Positions 10,109 through 17,446 of a DNA stretch of 64,000 bases are shown here, piece by piece. A program made the translations under genes and the position numbers. A model generated the notes under the pieces. That model was not told where the DNA came from and did not search any database. It was given only the letters and a program-made list of their open reading frames with translations. This stretch comes from an uncultured Clostridia bacterium (GTDB lineage Bacteria; Bacillota; Clostridia; Christensenellales; Borkfalkiaceae). Every line of letters starts with the position of its first letter. Position 1 is the first letter of the stretch. The DNA lies in assembly GCA_944368155.1 (NCBI GenBank), contig CALVWW010000006.1, forward strand, positions 1 through 64,000. The letters are read 5' to 3'.

Positions 10109-10999
10109 GTGAAATCGGGTTTTATCGGCGTTATAGGCAAGGCCAATGCCGGCAAGAGCACGCTTGTAAATGTGCTTGTCGGCGAAAAAATTTCAATAGT
10201 TTCCCCCAAGCCGCAAACCACGCGCGATGCTGTTATGGGCATACTTACAACCGAAAATTATCAGCTTGTGTTCGTTGATACTCCCGGTATTTACAAGAGC
10301 AGGACTTATCTCACCGACGTTATGATGAAGACTACGGAAACAGCAGCAAAGGGCGTCGACCTCATCATGTTTGTGCACGACGGACACGGCGGCGTTTCCG
10401 AGAGCGACACGGCGCTCATGAAGAAGTATTCTTCCCTCGGTATCCCCATGATAATCGCCTACACCAAGACTGATATAATGCCCAAGGAAAATATTGTCGA
10501 GGACGCAAAAAAATTATACGAGGCTGGAATTGTTTGCGACGTATATCCCGTTTCCGCGCGCAAGGGCACGAATGTTAACAAGCTTTTGAACGCTCTTGTA
10601 AACGCCATGCCCGAGGGAGAAAAGGTTATAGCGGAAGATATAGTTTCGGATAAGAGCGAAAAATTTATGCTCGCTGAAATTATGCGTGAAAAAATACTTT
10701 TGAAATTCGATAAGGAAGTGCCGCACGGGATAGCCGTGGTAATAAATAAATTCGAGCGTATGGAGAACGGCGTATTCTATGTCAACCTCGACATAATATG
10801 CGAAAAGGCGTCGCATAAGGCCATACTCATAGGCAGGCAGGGGGCAGCCATAAAGGAAGTTTCTTCGTTCGCGCGGAAGGACATGGAAAAGTTTTTGGGC
10901 GGCAAGGTGTTCCTTACGACATATATAAAAGTCAAAGAAGACTGGCGCGATAAGCCCGGACTTGTGAAAGATTACGGCTACGATGTGAAAAAGGATTGA
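10109..10999 (+). CDS. era: GTPase Era
   Basis: 296 residues from a GTG at 10109, preceded by AAGGAG; an upstream in-frame TTG at 10061 lies in the palindrome and is unlikely. The GTPase domain shows G1 GKANAGKST, G3 DTPG and G4 TKTD (a variant of NKxD). The C-terminal KH domain carries IGRQGAAIKEV. Era binds the 3' end of 16S rRNA and acts in 30S subunit assembly and cell-cycle control. Neighbours ybeY, yqzL and recO are the standard firmicute context. Confidence 0.96.
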   Translation: MKSGFIGVIGKANAGKSTLVNVLVGEKISIVSPKPQTTRDAVMGILTTENYQLVFVDTPGIYKSRTYLTDVMMKTTETAAKGVDLIMFVHDGHGGVSESDTALMKKYSSLGIPMIIAYTKTDIMPKENIVEDAKKLYEAGIVCDVYPVSARKGTNVNKLLNALVNAMPEGEKVIAEDIVSDKSEKFMLAEIMREKILLKFDKEVPHGIAVVINKFERMENGVFYVNLDIICEKASHKAILIGRQGAAIKEVSSFARKDMEKFLGGKVFLTTYIKVKEDWRDKPGLVKDYGYDVKKD

Positions 11000-11056
11000 G
11001 TCAGCAATAAATAAACGTCCGCGTTTTGCACAAACTTTTTTAAAAGGGGGTGCAAA

Positions 11057-11161
11057 ATGAAGAGGGATAAGGACGCGGCCGAGCTCGCATGGAAGATGTT
11101 TGAAAAGACGGGCAGCGTGAGCTACTATATGCTGTATAAGCAGCTGCGCGGCGAAAAATAG
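11057..11161 (+). CDS. yqzL: YqzL-family small protein
   Basis: A 34-residue gene: ATG at 11057, TAG at 11159, with AGGGGG six bases upstream. The peptide contains AWKMFEKTGSVSYYMLYKQL, matching the YqzL pattern (W..F..TG....Y...K.L), a tiny protein encoded between era and recO in many spore formers. Position and motif agree. Function unknown; possibly sporulation-linked. Confidence 0.85.
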   Translation: MKRDKDAAELAWKMFEKTGSVSYYMLYKQLRGEK

Positions 11162-11167
11162 GCTCCG

Positions 11168-11425
11168 TTAAACTTCATATATACTTCGCTCGTCGGAGCA
11201 AGGCGCAGTTTACAACAAACCAAATAAATTTGCTTTGTTGCTTTAAACACCTGCGCCTCCTCTTCGCCAAAAATCTTTTATCAAAATCTTTTTGGCGAGT
11301 TGCTGTGGTAAATAATATTATTTTCACGATTTCCGCACGCTCCGCGTTCTACTCGCTTCTCTGAACCCTTTATGGGCGGGGTGAATGATATCTTGCTCGT
11401 ATCTCTGAAGTTTTTATTTGCGTTA
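11168..11425. repeat. Dispersed inverted-repeat element, copy A
   Basis: Gene-free stretch between yqzL and recO. It opens with TTAAACTT and closes with an imperfect complement (TTGCTCGTATCTCTGAAGTT), giving inverted ends. Inside are a long hairpin (GGCGCAG at 11202 with CTGCGCC at 11251, and CAACAAA with TTTGTTG) and a perfect 10-base inverted repeat, TCGCCAAAAA/TTTTTGGCGA (11264-11298). Positions 11186-11254 match 60502-60569 with about ten substitutions and one gap. The ends resemble those of 62310-62434. No coding capacity is seen. Confidence 0.6.
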
Positions 11426-11466
11426 TTTGCTGCGGTAAAAAATTACTTAAAATTTAAATAAAACGG

Positions 11467-11499
11467 CGCGGCGCGCGGCAACACTGCCGCGCGCCGCGC
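11467..11499 (+). other. Very strong GC hairpin just upstream of recO
   Basis: A 15-bp perfect GC stem (GCGCGGCGCGCGGCA) with an ACAC loop ends 12 bases before the recO start codon. There is no T-run after it, so it is not a typical terminator; it may end the upstream transcript, be a repeat relic, or affect recO translation. Confidence 0.6.
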
Positions 11500-11511
11500 A
11501 TTGAAAAGCCT

Positions 11512-12225
11512 ATGGAAATCAAGGTAAATGCGCTCATGATACGCGCCGCCGACTATGGCGAAAACGACAAAATATTAACGCTTCTCACAGCCGAGCGCGG
11601 CAAGCTCACAGCAGGCATAAAGGGCGTTAAAAAGGCGGGCGCCAAGCTAAAATTTGCCGCCCAGCCCTTCTGCCTTGCAGAGTACGTTTTAGCAGGCCGC
11701 GGCGGCAGGTACACCGTCATTCAGGCTTCCGAAAGCGAGAGTTTTTACGATTTGCGGTGCGACATAAACAAGTTCTACGCCGCCTGTGCGCTGTGCGAGG
11801 CGGCCTCTGCCCTCTCGTTCGAAGAGGACGCCTCTCCCCGGATGTTTCTGTCCTGCGTGGAGGGACTCAAAGATATGTGCACGGGCGACGAGTGTTTTGC
11901 GCTGATAAAATTTTTGTCGGGCGCGCTTGCGCTTTCGGGCTACGGATTTTCGGCGGGAGTGTGCGCCGAGTGCGGCAAAGACCTTGCGGGGGAAGAAAAA
12001 TTGCGCTTTGATATGGAGAGCGGCCGTTTCACCTGCTGGGACTGCGGTACCGGTTTCGGTGTAAGCGCTTCTACATACGTCGTCCTGCGCGCGGCGGAGG
12101 GCCGCCCCTGCGGTGAAATAACAGATGACGGCAAAAAGCGCGCTTTGCGGCTCTTGCGCGAATATTATGCCTTAAAGACGGACAGCCGCTGTACAAGCCT
12201 CTCGGAATATCTGCGGCTAATTTAA
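11512..12225 (+). CDS. recO: DNA repair protein RecO
   Basis: 237 residues. An N-terminal OB fold (ALMIRAADYGENDKILTLLT) precedes a helical domain and a four-cysteine zinc motif (CAECG ... CWDCG, residues about 153-178). RecO loads RecA onto SSB-coated single-stranded DNA with RecR in the RecFOR pathway. The ATG has no clear ribosome site and lies just after a strong hairpin. Position after era and yqzL fits. Confidence 0.93.
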   Translation: MEIKVNALMIRAADYGENDKILTLLTAERGKLTAGIKGVKKAGAKLKFAAQPFCLAEYVLAGRGGRYTVIQASESESFYDLRCDINKFYAACALCEAASALSFEEDASPRMFLSCVEGLKDMCTGDECFALIKFLSGALALSGYGFSAGVCAECGKDLAGEEKLRFDMESGRFTCWDCGTGFGVSASTYVVLRAAEGRPCGEITDDGKKRALRLLREYYALKTDSRCTSLSEYLRLI

Positions 12226-12272
12226 GACAATAGTAAAATTTTTTTATTTTAAAATACATTTTATACTTATAC

Positions 12273-12310
12273 CGGCGCGGCGCGTTGCAAATTTGCTACG
12301 CGCCGCGCCG
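12273..12310. terminator. GC-rich palindrome after recO
   Basis: A 38-base near-perfect palindrome with 19-base arms and one mismatch. It lacks a T-run on the plus side, so termination is plausible but not certain; on the minus strand it lies downstream of the micropeptide gene. Confidence 0.55.
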
Positions 12311-12350
12311 ATATTATATTTATATCAAAAATTAAACATATATGCAGCCT

Positions 12351-12425
12351 TCATACAAGTAAAATGACCACTACTAATGCGGCGCACATTACGCATGTTA
12401 TAATTGTCTTTACTTTTTTATTCAT
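12351..12425 (-). CDS. 24-residue hydrophobic micropeptide divergent from a XRE repressor
   Basis: On the minus strand ATG (12425) to TGA (12351) encodes MNKKVKTIITCVMCAALVVV followed by ILLV: a basic N-terminus and one membrane helix. GGAG lies five bases before the ATG. A minus-strand promoter (TTGATA at 12496-12491, 18-base gap, TATAAT at 12472-12467) points at it, and twin ACAG-N7-CTGT palindromes cover that region. The composition and arrangement resemble small membrane peptides or type-I toxin-like peptides under repressor control. Function is not established and expression is inferred. Confidence 0.5.
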   Translation of the reverse strand: MNKKVKTIITCVMCAALVVVILLV

Positions 12426-12442
12426 AAGCTCTCCAAATATTA

Positions 12443-12457
12443 ACAGTTATAAACTGT
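12443..12457. promoter_or_regulatory. Operator-like palindrome 1 (ACAG-N7-CTGT)
   Basis: ACAGTTATAAACTGT lies just downstream of the inferred start point of the minus-strand micropeptide. The same half-sites recur 29 bases away. Confidence 0.6.
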
Positions 12458-12466
12458 ATTTTTTAA

Positions 12467-12496
12467 ATTATACAGCGACAAACTGTATAATATCAA
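12467..12496 (-). promoter_or_regulatory. Minus-strand promoter for the micropeptide, overlapping operator 2
   Basis: Read on the minus strand: TTGATA, 18 bases, TATAAT. Operator 2 (ACAG-N7-CTGT, 12472-12486) lies between and over these boxes, and a plus-strand TATAAT (12486-12491) serving the XRE gene overlaps the same site. Binding there could block both directions. Confidence 0.55.
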
Positions 12497-12514
12497 GCAA
12501 ATTGGAGAATTTTA

Positions 12515-12730
12515 ATGGATGAGTTTAAAGAGTTTCCTGAGATATTAAAAAACCTGCGAAAATCATATAAGCTTACCCAGATAGAGGTTGCAGAGCAGTT
12601 GGGTATCGCTTATCAATCGTATCAGGCATACGAACGCGGCATAGCTTTACCCAACTTAAAAAATTTTGTTAAGCTTGCCGACATTTTTGATGTCTCTCTC
12701 GATTATTTATTAGGAAGAAAGGAATACTAA
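12515..12730 (+). CDS. XRE-family helix-turn-helix repressor
   Basis: 71 residues, nearly all a Cro/CI-type HTH domain: KLTQIEVAEQLGIAYQSYQA forms the helix-turn-helix and ADIFDVSLDYLLGRKEY is the typical end. GGAG seven bases before the ATG. Likely binds the two ACAG-N7-CTGT palindromes immediately upstream and represses itself and the divergent micropeptide; this regulation is inferred from layout. No phage genes surround it. Confidence 0.85.
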   Translation: MDEFKEFPEILKNLRKSYKLTQIEVAEQLGIAYQSYQAYERGIALPNLKNFVKLADIFDVSLDYLLGRKEY

Positions 12731-12797
12731 GCAGTGCGGTAAGTCGCCGTCCGAAAATAAAATTGATATAAATATATCGAATAAAGCACTCAAATGC

Positions 12798-12826
12798 TTG
12801 CCAAACACGCGCAATTGGTATAAAAT
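12798..12826 (+). promoter_or_regulatory. ppdK promoter
   Basis: TTGCCA, 17-base spacer, TAAAAT, about 50 bases before the ppdK start, which has its own GGAGG site. Confidence 0.65.
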
Positions 12827-12874
12827 AGAATGGTTGAAAGAAGATAATATTTTAAGTTGGAGGAAAAGTAACCA

Positions 12875-15526
12875 ATGGCAAAAAAGTATTGCTATCTCTT
12901 TACCGAAGGCAACGCCGGTATGCGCGAACTTTTGGGCGGCAAGGGCGCTAACCTTGCCGAGATGACGAGGATAGGTCTTCCCGTTCCCCAGGGCTTTACT
13001 ATCTCTACCGAGGCGTGCACGCAGTACTATGAAGATGGCAGAAAAATCAATCCCGAAATCCAGGCCGAAATTATGGAATACATCGACAAGATGGAAAAGA
13101 AGTGCGGCAAAAAGTTCGGCGATAAGGTAAACCCCCTCTTAGTTTCCGTTCGTTCGGGCGCGAGAGCTTCCATGCCCGGCATGATGGATACCATACTCAA
13201 CCTCGGCTTAAACGAGGACGTAGTAAACACCTTGGCCGAAAAGTCGGGCAATCCCCGCTGGGCATGGGACTGCTACAGAAGATTTATTCAGATGTTCTCC
13301 GACGTCGTAATGGAGGTGGGCAAGAAGTATTTCGAAAAGCTCATCGACAAGATGAAGGAAGAGAAGGGTATAGAATACGACGTCGACCTCACGGCAGACG
13401 ATTTGAAGGCGCTTGCGCATCAGTTTAAAGACGAATATAAAAATCAGCTCGGCAAGGACTTCCCCGACGACCCCAAGGAACAGCTCTTTGAGGCAGTTAA
13501 GGCCGTATTCCGCAGCTGGGACAATCCCCGTGCAAACATCTACCGTATGGACCACGACATTCCCTACAGCTGGGGTACTGCAGTCAACGTTCAGATGATG
13601 GCGTTCGGCAATATGGGCAACACCTCCGGCACGGGCGTAGCGTTTACCCGCAACCCTGCCACAGGCGAAAAGGGCCTTATGGGCGAGTTCCTTGTAAACG
13701 CTCAGGGCGAGGACGTAGTTGCAGGCGTGCGCACACCCCGTCCCATTCAGGAGATGGCAACTACTCCCGGCCTCGAGAAGGCTTATGTCGAGTTCACGAA
13801 GGTTTGCGAAACTCTTGAAAATCATTATCACGACATGCAGGACATGGAGTTCACGATAGAGGACGGCAAACTCTATATGCTCCAGACGCGCAACGGCAAG
13901 CGCACCGCTGCCGCTGCAATAAAGATTGCATGCGACCTCATCGACGAAGGCATGATAACCGAGAAAGAGGCGCTCATGCAGATTGACGCCAAGTCGCTCG
14001 ATATGCTCCTTCACCCTCAGTTCGACCCCAAGGCCTTGAAGGATGCGGATAAGAACAACGTTGTCGGCAAGGGCATAGCGGCCTCTCCCGGCGCTGCCGC
14101 AGGTTCTATCGTATTCACTGCCGAAGATGCAGTGGAACAGGGCAAGGCAGGCAAGAAAGTAGTGCTTGTACGCCTTGAAACCTCTCCCGAGGATATCGAA
14201 GGCATGAAGTACTCACAGGGTATTCTCACCGTCCGCGGCGGACAGACTTCGCACGCGGCAGTAGTTGCCCGCGGCATGGGTACCTGCTGCGTATCCGGCT
14301 GCGGCGATATAAAGATGGACGAGGAGAACAAGCAGTTCACCCTTTCAGGCAAGGTATTCAAGGAGGGCGACCCCATCTCCCTCGACGGTTCCACCGGTAC
14401 TATTTACGACTGCCTCATCGCTACCGTTCCCGCCGACCCCAACAGCGGCTATTTCGGCAGGATAATGGCCCTTGCAGATAAATACAAGGCTCTCGGAGTC
14501 CGCACCAATGCAGATACTCCCGCCGACGCAAAGCAGGCAGCCGCTTTCGGCGCGCAGGGCATAGGTCTTTGCCGTACCGAGCACATGTTCTTCGACCCCG
14601 CGCGCATCGGCGCATTCCGCGAGATGATTTGCTCCGACACAGTGGAGGAAAGGGAAGCGGCTCTTGCCAAGATAGAGCCTATGCAGCAGGCAGACTTTGA
14701 GGGACTTATGGAGGCTCTCGAAGGACAGCCCGTCACCATTCGTTTCCTCGACCCCCCTCTCCATGAGTTCGTACCCACCGATGAGGAGGATATAAAGGCG
14801 CTTGCCAAGGCTCAGAATAAAACTGTTGCTCAGATTAAGCAGATAATTTCAGACCTTCACGAGTTCAACCCCATGATGGGTCACCGCGGCTGCCGCCTTA
14901 CTGTAACCTATCCCGAGATTGCCGTTATGCAGACCAACGCTGTCATCAAGGCTGCGATAAACGTGCAGAAGAGGCACACCGACTGGAAGGTCGTTCCCGA
15001 AATCATGATTCCCTTAGTCGGCGAAGTAAAAGAGCTTGCATACGTTAAAAAGACGGTTGTAGAGACTGCAGACAAGGTTATAGCCGAAGCCGGAGTTGAC
15101 CTTAAGTACGAAGTCGGCACGATGATTGAAATTCCCCGCGCCGCCCTCACCGCCGACGAAATTGCCACCGAGGCCGAGTTCTTCTGCTTTGGCACCAACG
15201 ATTTGACGCAGATGACGTTCGGCTTCTCGCGTGACGACGCAGGCAAGTTCCTGCCCTCGTATTATTCAGCGAAGATTTACGAATTCGACCCGTTCGCAAG
15301 GCTGGATACGAAGGGCGTGGGCAAACTTATGGAAACGGCCGTTAAACTCGGCAAGAGCACGCGCAAAGAACTTCACTGCGGCATTTGCGGCGAACACGGC
15401 GGCGACCCTTCGTCGATAGAGTTCTGCCACAACATAGGTCTCGACTATGTATCCTGCTCGCCCTACAGGGTTCCCATTGCCCGCCTCAGCGCAGCGCAGG
15501 CTAACATTCGCAATCCCCGCAAGTAA
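12875..15526 (+). CDS. ppdK: Pyruvate, phosphate dikinase
   Basis: 883 residues, the full size for PPDK, which interconverts pyruvate + ATP + phosphate and PEP + AMP + PPi. The N-terminal ATP-grasp domain has SVRSGARASMPGMMDT. The swivelling phosphohistidine domain has GGQTSHAAVVARGMG near residue 450. The C-terminal PEP-binding barrel ends with the catalytic-cysteine loop HCGICGEHGGDP. Codons are strongly biased, suggesting high expression. Single gene with its own promoter and terminator. In anaerobes it often works in glycolysis or PEP supply. Confidence 0.97.
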   Translation: MAKKYCYLFTEGNAGMRELLGGKGANLAEMTRIGLPVPQGFTISTEACTQYYEDGRKINPEIQAEIMEYIDKMEKKCGKKFGDKVNPLLVSVRSGARASMPGMMDTILNLGLNEDVVNTLAEKSGNPRWAWDCYRRFIQMFSDVVMEVGKKYFEKLIDKMKEEKGIEYDVDLTADDLKALAHQFKDEYKNQLGKDFPDDPKEQLFEAVKAVFRSWDNPRANIYRMDHDIPYSWGTAVNVQMMAFGNMGNTSGTGVAFTRNPATGEKGLMGEFLVNAQGEDVVAGVRTPRPIQEMATTPGLEKAYVEFTKVCETLENHYHDMQDMEFTIEDGKLYMLQTRNGKRTAAAAIKIACDLIDEGMITEKEALMQIDAKSLDMLLHPQFDPKALKDADKNNVVGKGIAASPGAAAGSIVFTAEDAVEQGKAGKKVVLVRLETSPEDIEGMKYSQGILTVRGGQTSHAAVVARGMGTCCVSGCGDIKMDEENKQFTLSGKVFKEGDPISLDGSTGTIYDCLIATVPADPNSGYFGRIMALADKYKALGVRTNADTPADAKQAAAFGAQGIGLCRTEHMFFDPARIGAFREMICSDTVEEREAALAKIEPMQQADFEGLMEALEGQPVTIRFLDPPLHEFVPTDEEDIKALAKAQNKTVAQIKQIISDLHEFNPMMGHRGCRLTVTYPEIAVMQTNAVIKAAINVQKRHTDWKVVPEIMIPLVGEVKELAYVKKTVVETADKVIAEAGVDLKYEVGTMIEIPRAALTADEIATEAEFFCFGTNDLTQMTFGFSRDDAGKFLPSYYSAKIYEFDPFARLDTKGVGKLMETAVKLGKSTRKELHCGICGEHGGDPSSIEFCHNIGLDYVSCSPYRVPIARLSAAQANIRNPRK

Positions 15527-15578
15527 TCAATAAATGTATTTGCCCGCATAGTATGCGGCAACGAACGTAAAATTTAAC

Positions 15579-15612
15579 GCGCGCAGGGCACCGCCCTGCG
15601 CGCAAAATTTTG
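15579..15612 (+). terminator. ppdK terminator
   Basis: GCGCGCAGGGC and its complement around a three-base loop, flanked by AAATTT and followed by AAAATTTT. Confidence 0.8.
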
Positions 15613-15673
15613 CGGCGCGAAATTATAAGCGGACTGTGAAAATAATAAAATATTAGCTTTCTTGTTCAAGCGC

Positions 15674-15703
15674 TTGACGAATAGCTGTGTAATGATATAT
15701 AAT
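15674..15703 (+). promoter_or_regulatory. Promoter of the zinc-ribbon membrane protein
   Basis: TTGACG, 18-base spacer, TATAAT. Confidence 0.65.
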
Positions 15704-15732
15704 TTACTTAACTAAAGTAAATGGAGGGAATT

Positions 15733-16083
15733 ATGAAATATTGTACACATTGCGGCGCACAGCTCGACGACGCGGCTGTTGTATGCCCCAGTTGCGGGTG
15801 CGCCACCGACGAGTTTGCCGCAAACAGTTCTGCACAGGCAACTGTTGCAAAAGACAACACTTTGAACACAGTTATAAAAGTGTTTATGATTTTGGGTTGT
15901 CTGTCTTATGGCTGGCTTCTCGTTCCGCTTGCATGGACTATCCCCATGACGGTCAGCTTTTTCAACAAAGTCAGGGACGGCCGCAAAGTCGGTGTAGGCT
16001 TTAAAGTCTGCACCCTGCTGTTTGTAAATCTGATTGCCGGCATCTGCCTTCTTTGCAGAGATGAAAGCGGCTATATCGACTAA
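15733..16083 (+). CDS. Zinc-ribbon small membrane protein
   Basis: 116 residues. The N-terminus is a zinc ribbon, CTHCG ... CPSCGCA, followed by an Ala-rich linker and two membrane helices (residues about 45-70 and 90-108) with a basic loop between. GGAGGG precedes the ATG at 15733; an in-frame ATG at 15721 is too close to the promoter. Such proteins are common in Clostridia and uncharacterised. It sits alone between terminators. Confidence 0.8.
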   Translation: MKYCTHCGAQLDDAAVVCPSCGCATDEFAANSSAQATVAKDNTLNTVIKVFMILGCLSYGWLLVPLAWTIPMTVSFFNKVRDGRKVGVGFKVCTLLFVNLIAGICLLCRDESGYID

Positions 16084-16140
16084 TGCAGGCAGACGGTGTG
16101 CTACGTCTTAAAAAATAGCTCGGATTTTATATCGGAAAGG

Positions 16141-16177
16141 GCGGCGCAGGCAAATTTGCCTGCGCCGCAAATTTTTT
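16141..16177 (+). terminator. Terminator
   Basis: Perfect 28-base palindrome (GCGGCGCAGGCAAA and complement) followed by a T-run. Confidence 0.85.
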
Positions 16178-16358
16178 GTAAGCTCCTTTAAAGTTGTTAT
16201 ATGCGCACATGATTATGAATAGTTTAAATGTGCAAGGGAATATGTTGTATTTGCGTTGTCGGTTACGGGCGGCTTAAAGATTTAAGAAGTTTTATTTATA
16301 ATAACTGGTTTATATAATAAAAATTCTGTTCCTGATGTGTAAATTTTTTTTAAACACT

Positions 16359-16386
16359 TTGCAAAATTATTTGATAGGTATATAAT
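16359..16386 (+). promoter_or_regulatory. Aquaporin promoter
   Basis: TTGCAA, 16-base spacer, TATAAT. The leader contains a small hairpin (GAAAATGC ... GCATTTTC, 16403-16431). The rest of 16178-16358 is AT-rich with nothing recognised. Confidence 0.6.
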
Positions 16387-16460
16387 TAATTCAGACGGAT
16401 GATGAAAATGCGCCTGCAGATGCGGCATTTTCCGCCAAAAAGCGTAAGGAGAAAAATTTT

Positions 16461-17207
16461 ATGTCGCTGACAAAAAAATGTATTGCCGAATTTATCGGCA
16501 CAATGGTACTCGTTGTGTTTGGCTGCGGCGTCGCCGTGGCCACGGGTTGCGTGGGTAACGACGGAATCGTCGCCACCGCGCTTGCTTTCGGTCTCGTCAT
16601 CGTAGCTATGGCCTATTCCATAGGCAATGTCTCAGGCTGCCATATCAACCCCGCCGTAAGCTTTGCAATGCTCATCAACAAAAAGATGAGCGGAAAGGAA
16701 TTTATTTTCTATGTAATAAGTCAGGTTCTCGGCGCAATTGTCGGCGCGGCGATAGTGGCGTTACTGTTTGGCTCGTTTGAAAATCTCGGCGGCAATGCTG
16801 TGCAGAGCGGCGTTGTGAACGCTTACGGCGAAGGGCCCGCGCTTGCAATCGGTCTAATCGCCGAAATCGTGCTCACTTTTGCTTTTGTGCTCGCCATACT
16901 GGGCGTAACTTCCAGAACTGACAACAAGATTGTGACGGGCATCGTCATCGGGCTCTCGCTCACGCTCGTACACCTTTTGGGCATACGCCTTACGGGAACT
17001 TCTGTAAATCCCGCGCGTTCTATCGGTCCTGCGCTCCTGCAGATGATGGGCGGCGACTTTACGGCAATTTCGCAGATTTGGATATTTATTGCAGGCCCCC
17101 TCGTTGGCGCCGCACTCGCAGCTTTACTATATCGTTTCATCGACGGCAGAAAAAACGGTAACGATGAAAAAAATTTACAGTCTCCGGACAATAAAACGGA
17201 AGAATAA
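16461..17207 (+). CDS. Aquaporin (MIP family)
   Basis: 248 residues with six membrane helices and the two pore-lining half-helices: GCHINPAVSF (first NPA) and TSVNPARSIGPAL (second NPA). The residues after the second NPA (RSIGP) resemble water-type AqpZ more than glycerol facilitators, which usually have NPARD. The C-terminus is a charged cytoplasmic tail. AAGGAG precedes the ATG. Own promoter and terminator; no glycerol kinase nearby. Substrate (water, possibly small solutes) is inferred. Confidence 0.93.
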   Translation: MSLTKKCIAEFIGTMVLVVFGCGVAVATGCVGNDGIVATALAFGLVIVAMAYSIGNVSGCHINPAVSFAMLINKKMSGKEFIFYVISQVLGAIVGAAIVALLFGSFENLGGNAVQSGVVNAYGEGPALAIGLIAEIVLTFAFVLAILGVTSRTDNKIVTGIVIGLSLTLVHLLGIRLTGTSVNPARSIGPALLQMMGGDFTAISQIWIFIAGPLVGAALAALLYRFIDGRKNGNDEKNLQSPDNKTEE

Positions 17208-17240
17208 TTCAGTCAATAATTAATCTGTAGTATTTAACAG

Positions 17241-17276
17241 AACCGCCCGTTCCGTCGCGGAACGGGCGGTTTTTCT
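17241..17276 (+). terminator. Aquaporin terminator
   Basis: ACCGCCCGTTCC/GGAACGGGCGGT stem followed by TTTTCT. Confidence 0.9.
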
Positions 17277-17359
17277 ATCCCTGCGCAGAGAGTATGCGAA
17301 AGGTAAAAAGCGCTTTGATTTTTCGGCAAAAGCGCCCAAAATATGCGCACTCCAATATG

Positions 17360-17388
17360 TTGCCAAAAGGTTTGCCGCGTGGTATTAT
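17360..17388 (+). promoter_or_regulatory. Promoter of the O-antigen ligase-like gene
   Basis: TTGCCA, 17-base spacer, TATTAT. It lies inside the longer open frame and supports the ATG at 17447 as start. Confidence 0.6.
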
Positions 17389-17446
17389 ATATGCAGGGCG
17401 CTGTCAGGGTTCTGTTTCCTGCGCCTTGGTATACAGAGGAGATTTT

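Noticed and set aside
11168..11425. Degraded insertion sequence with a transposase remnant
   Set aside because: No coding remnant was found in any frame; only inverted repeats and hairpins.
13208..14014. Long minus-strand open frame (268 residues) inside ppdK
   Set aside because: Antisense to a strongly conserved enzyme; composition mirrors the codon bias of ppdK and no ribosome site or family pattern is seen.
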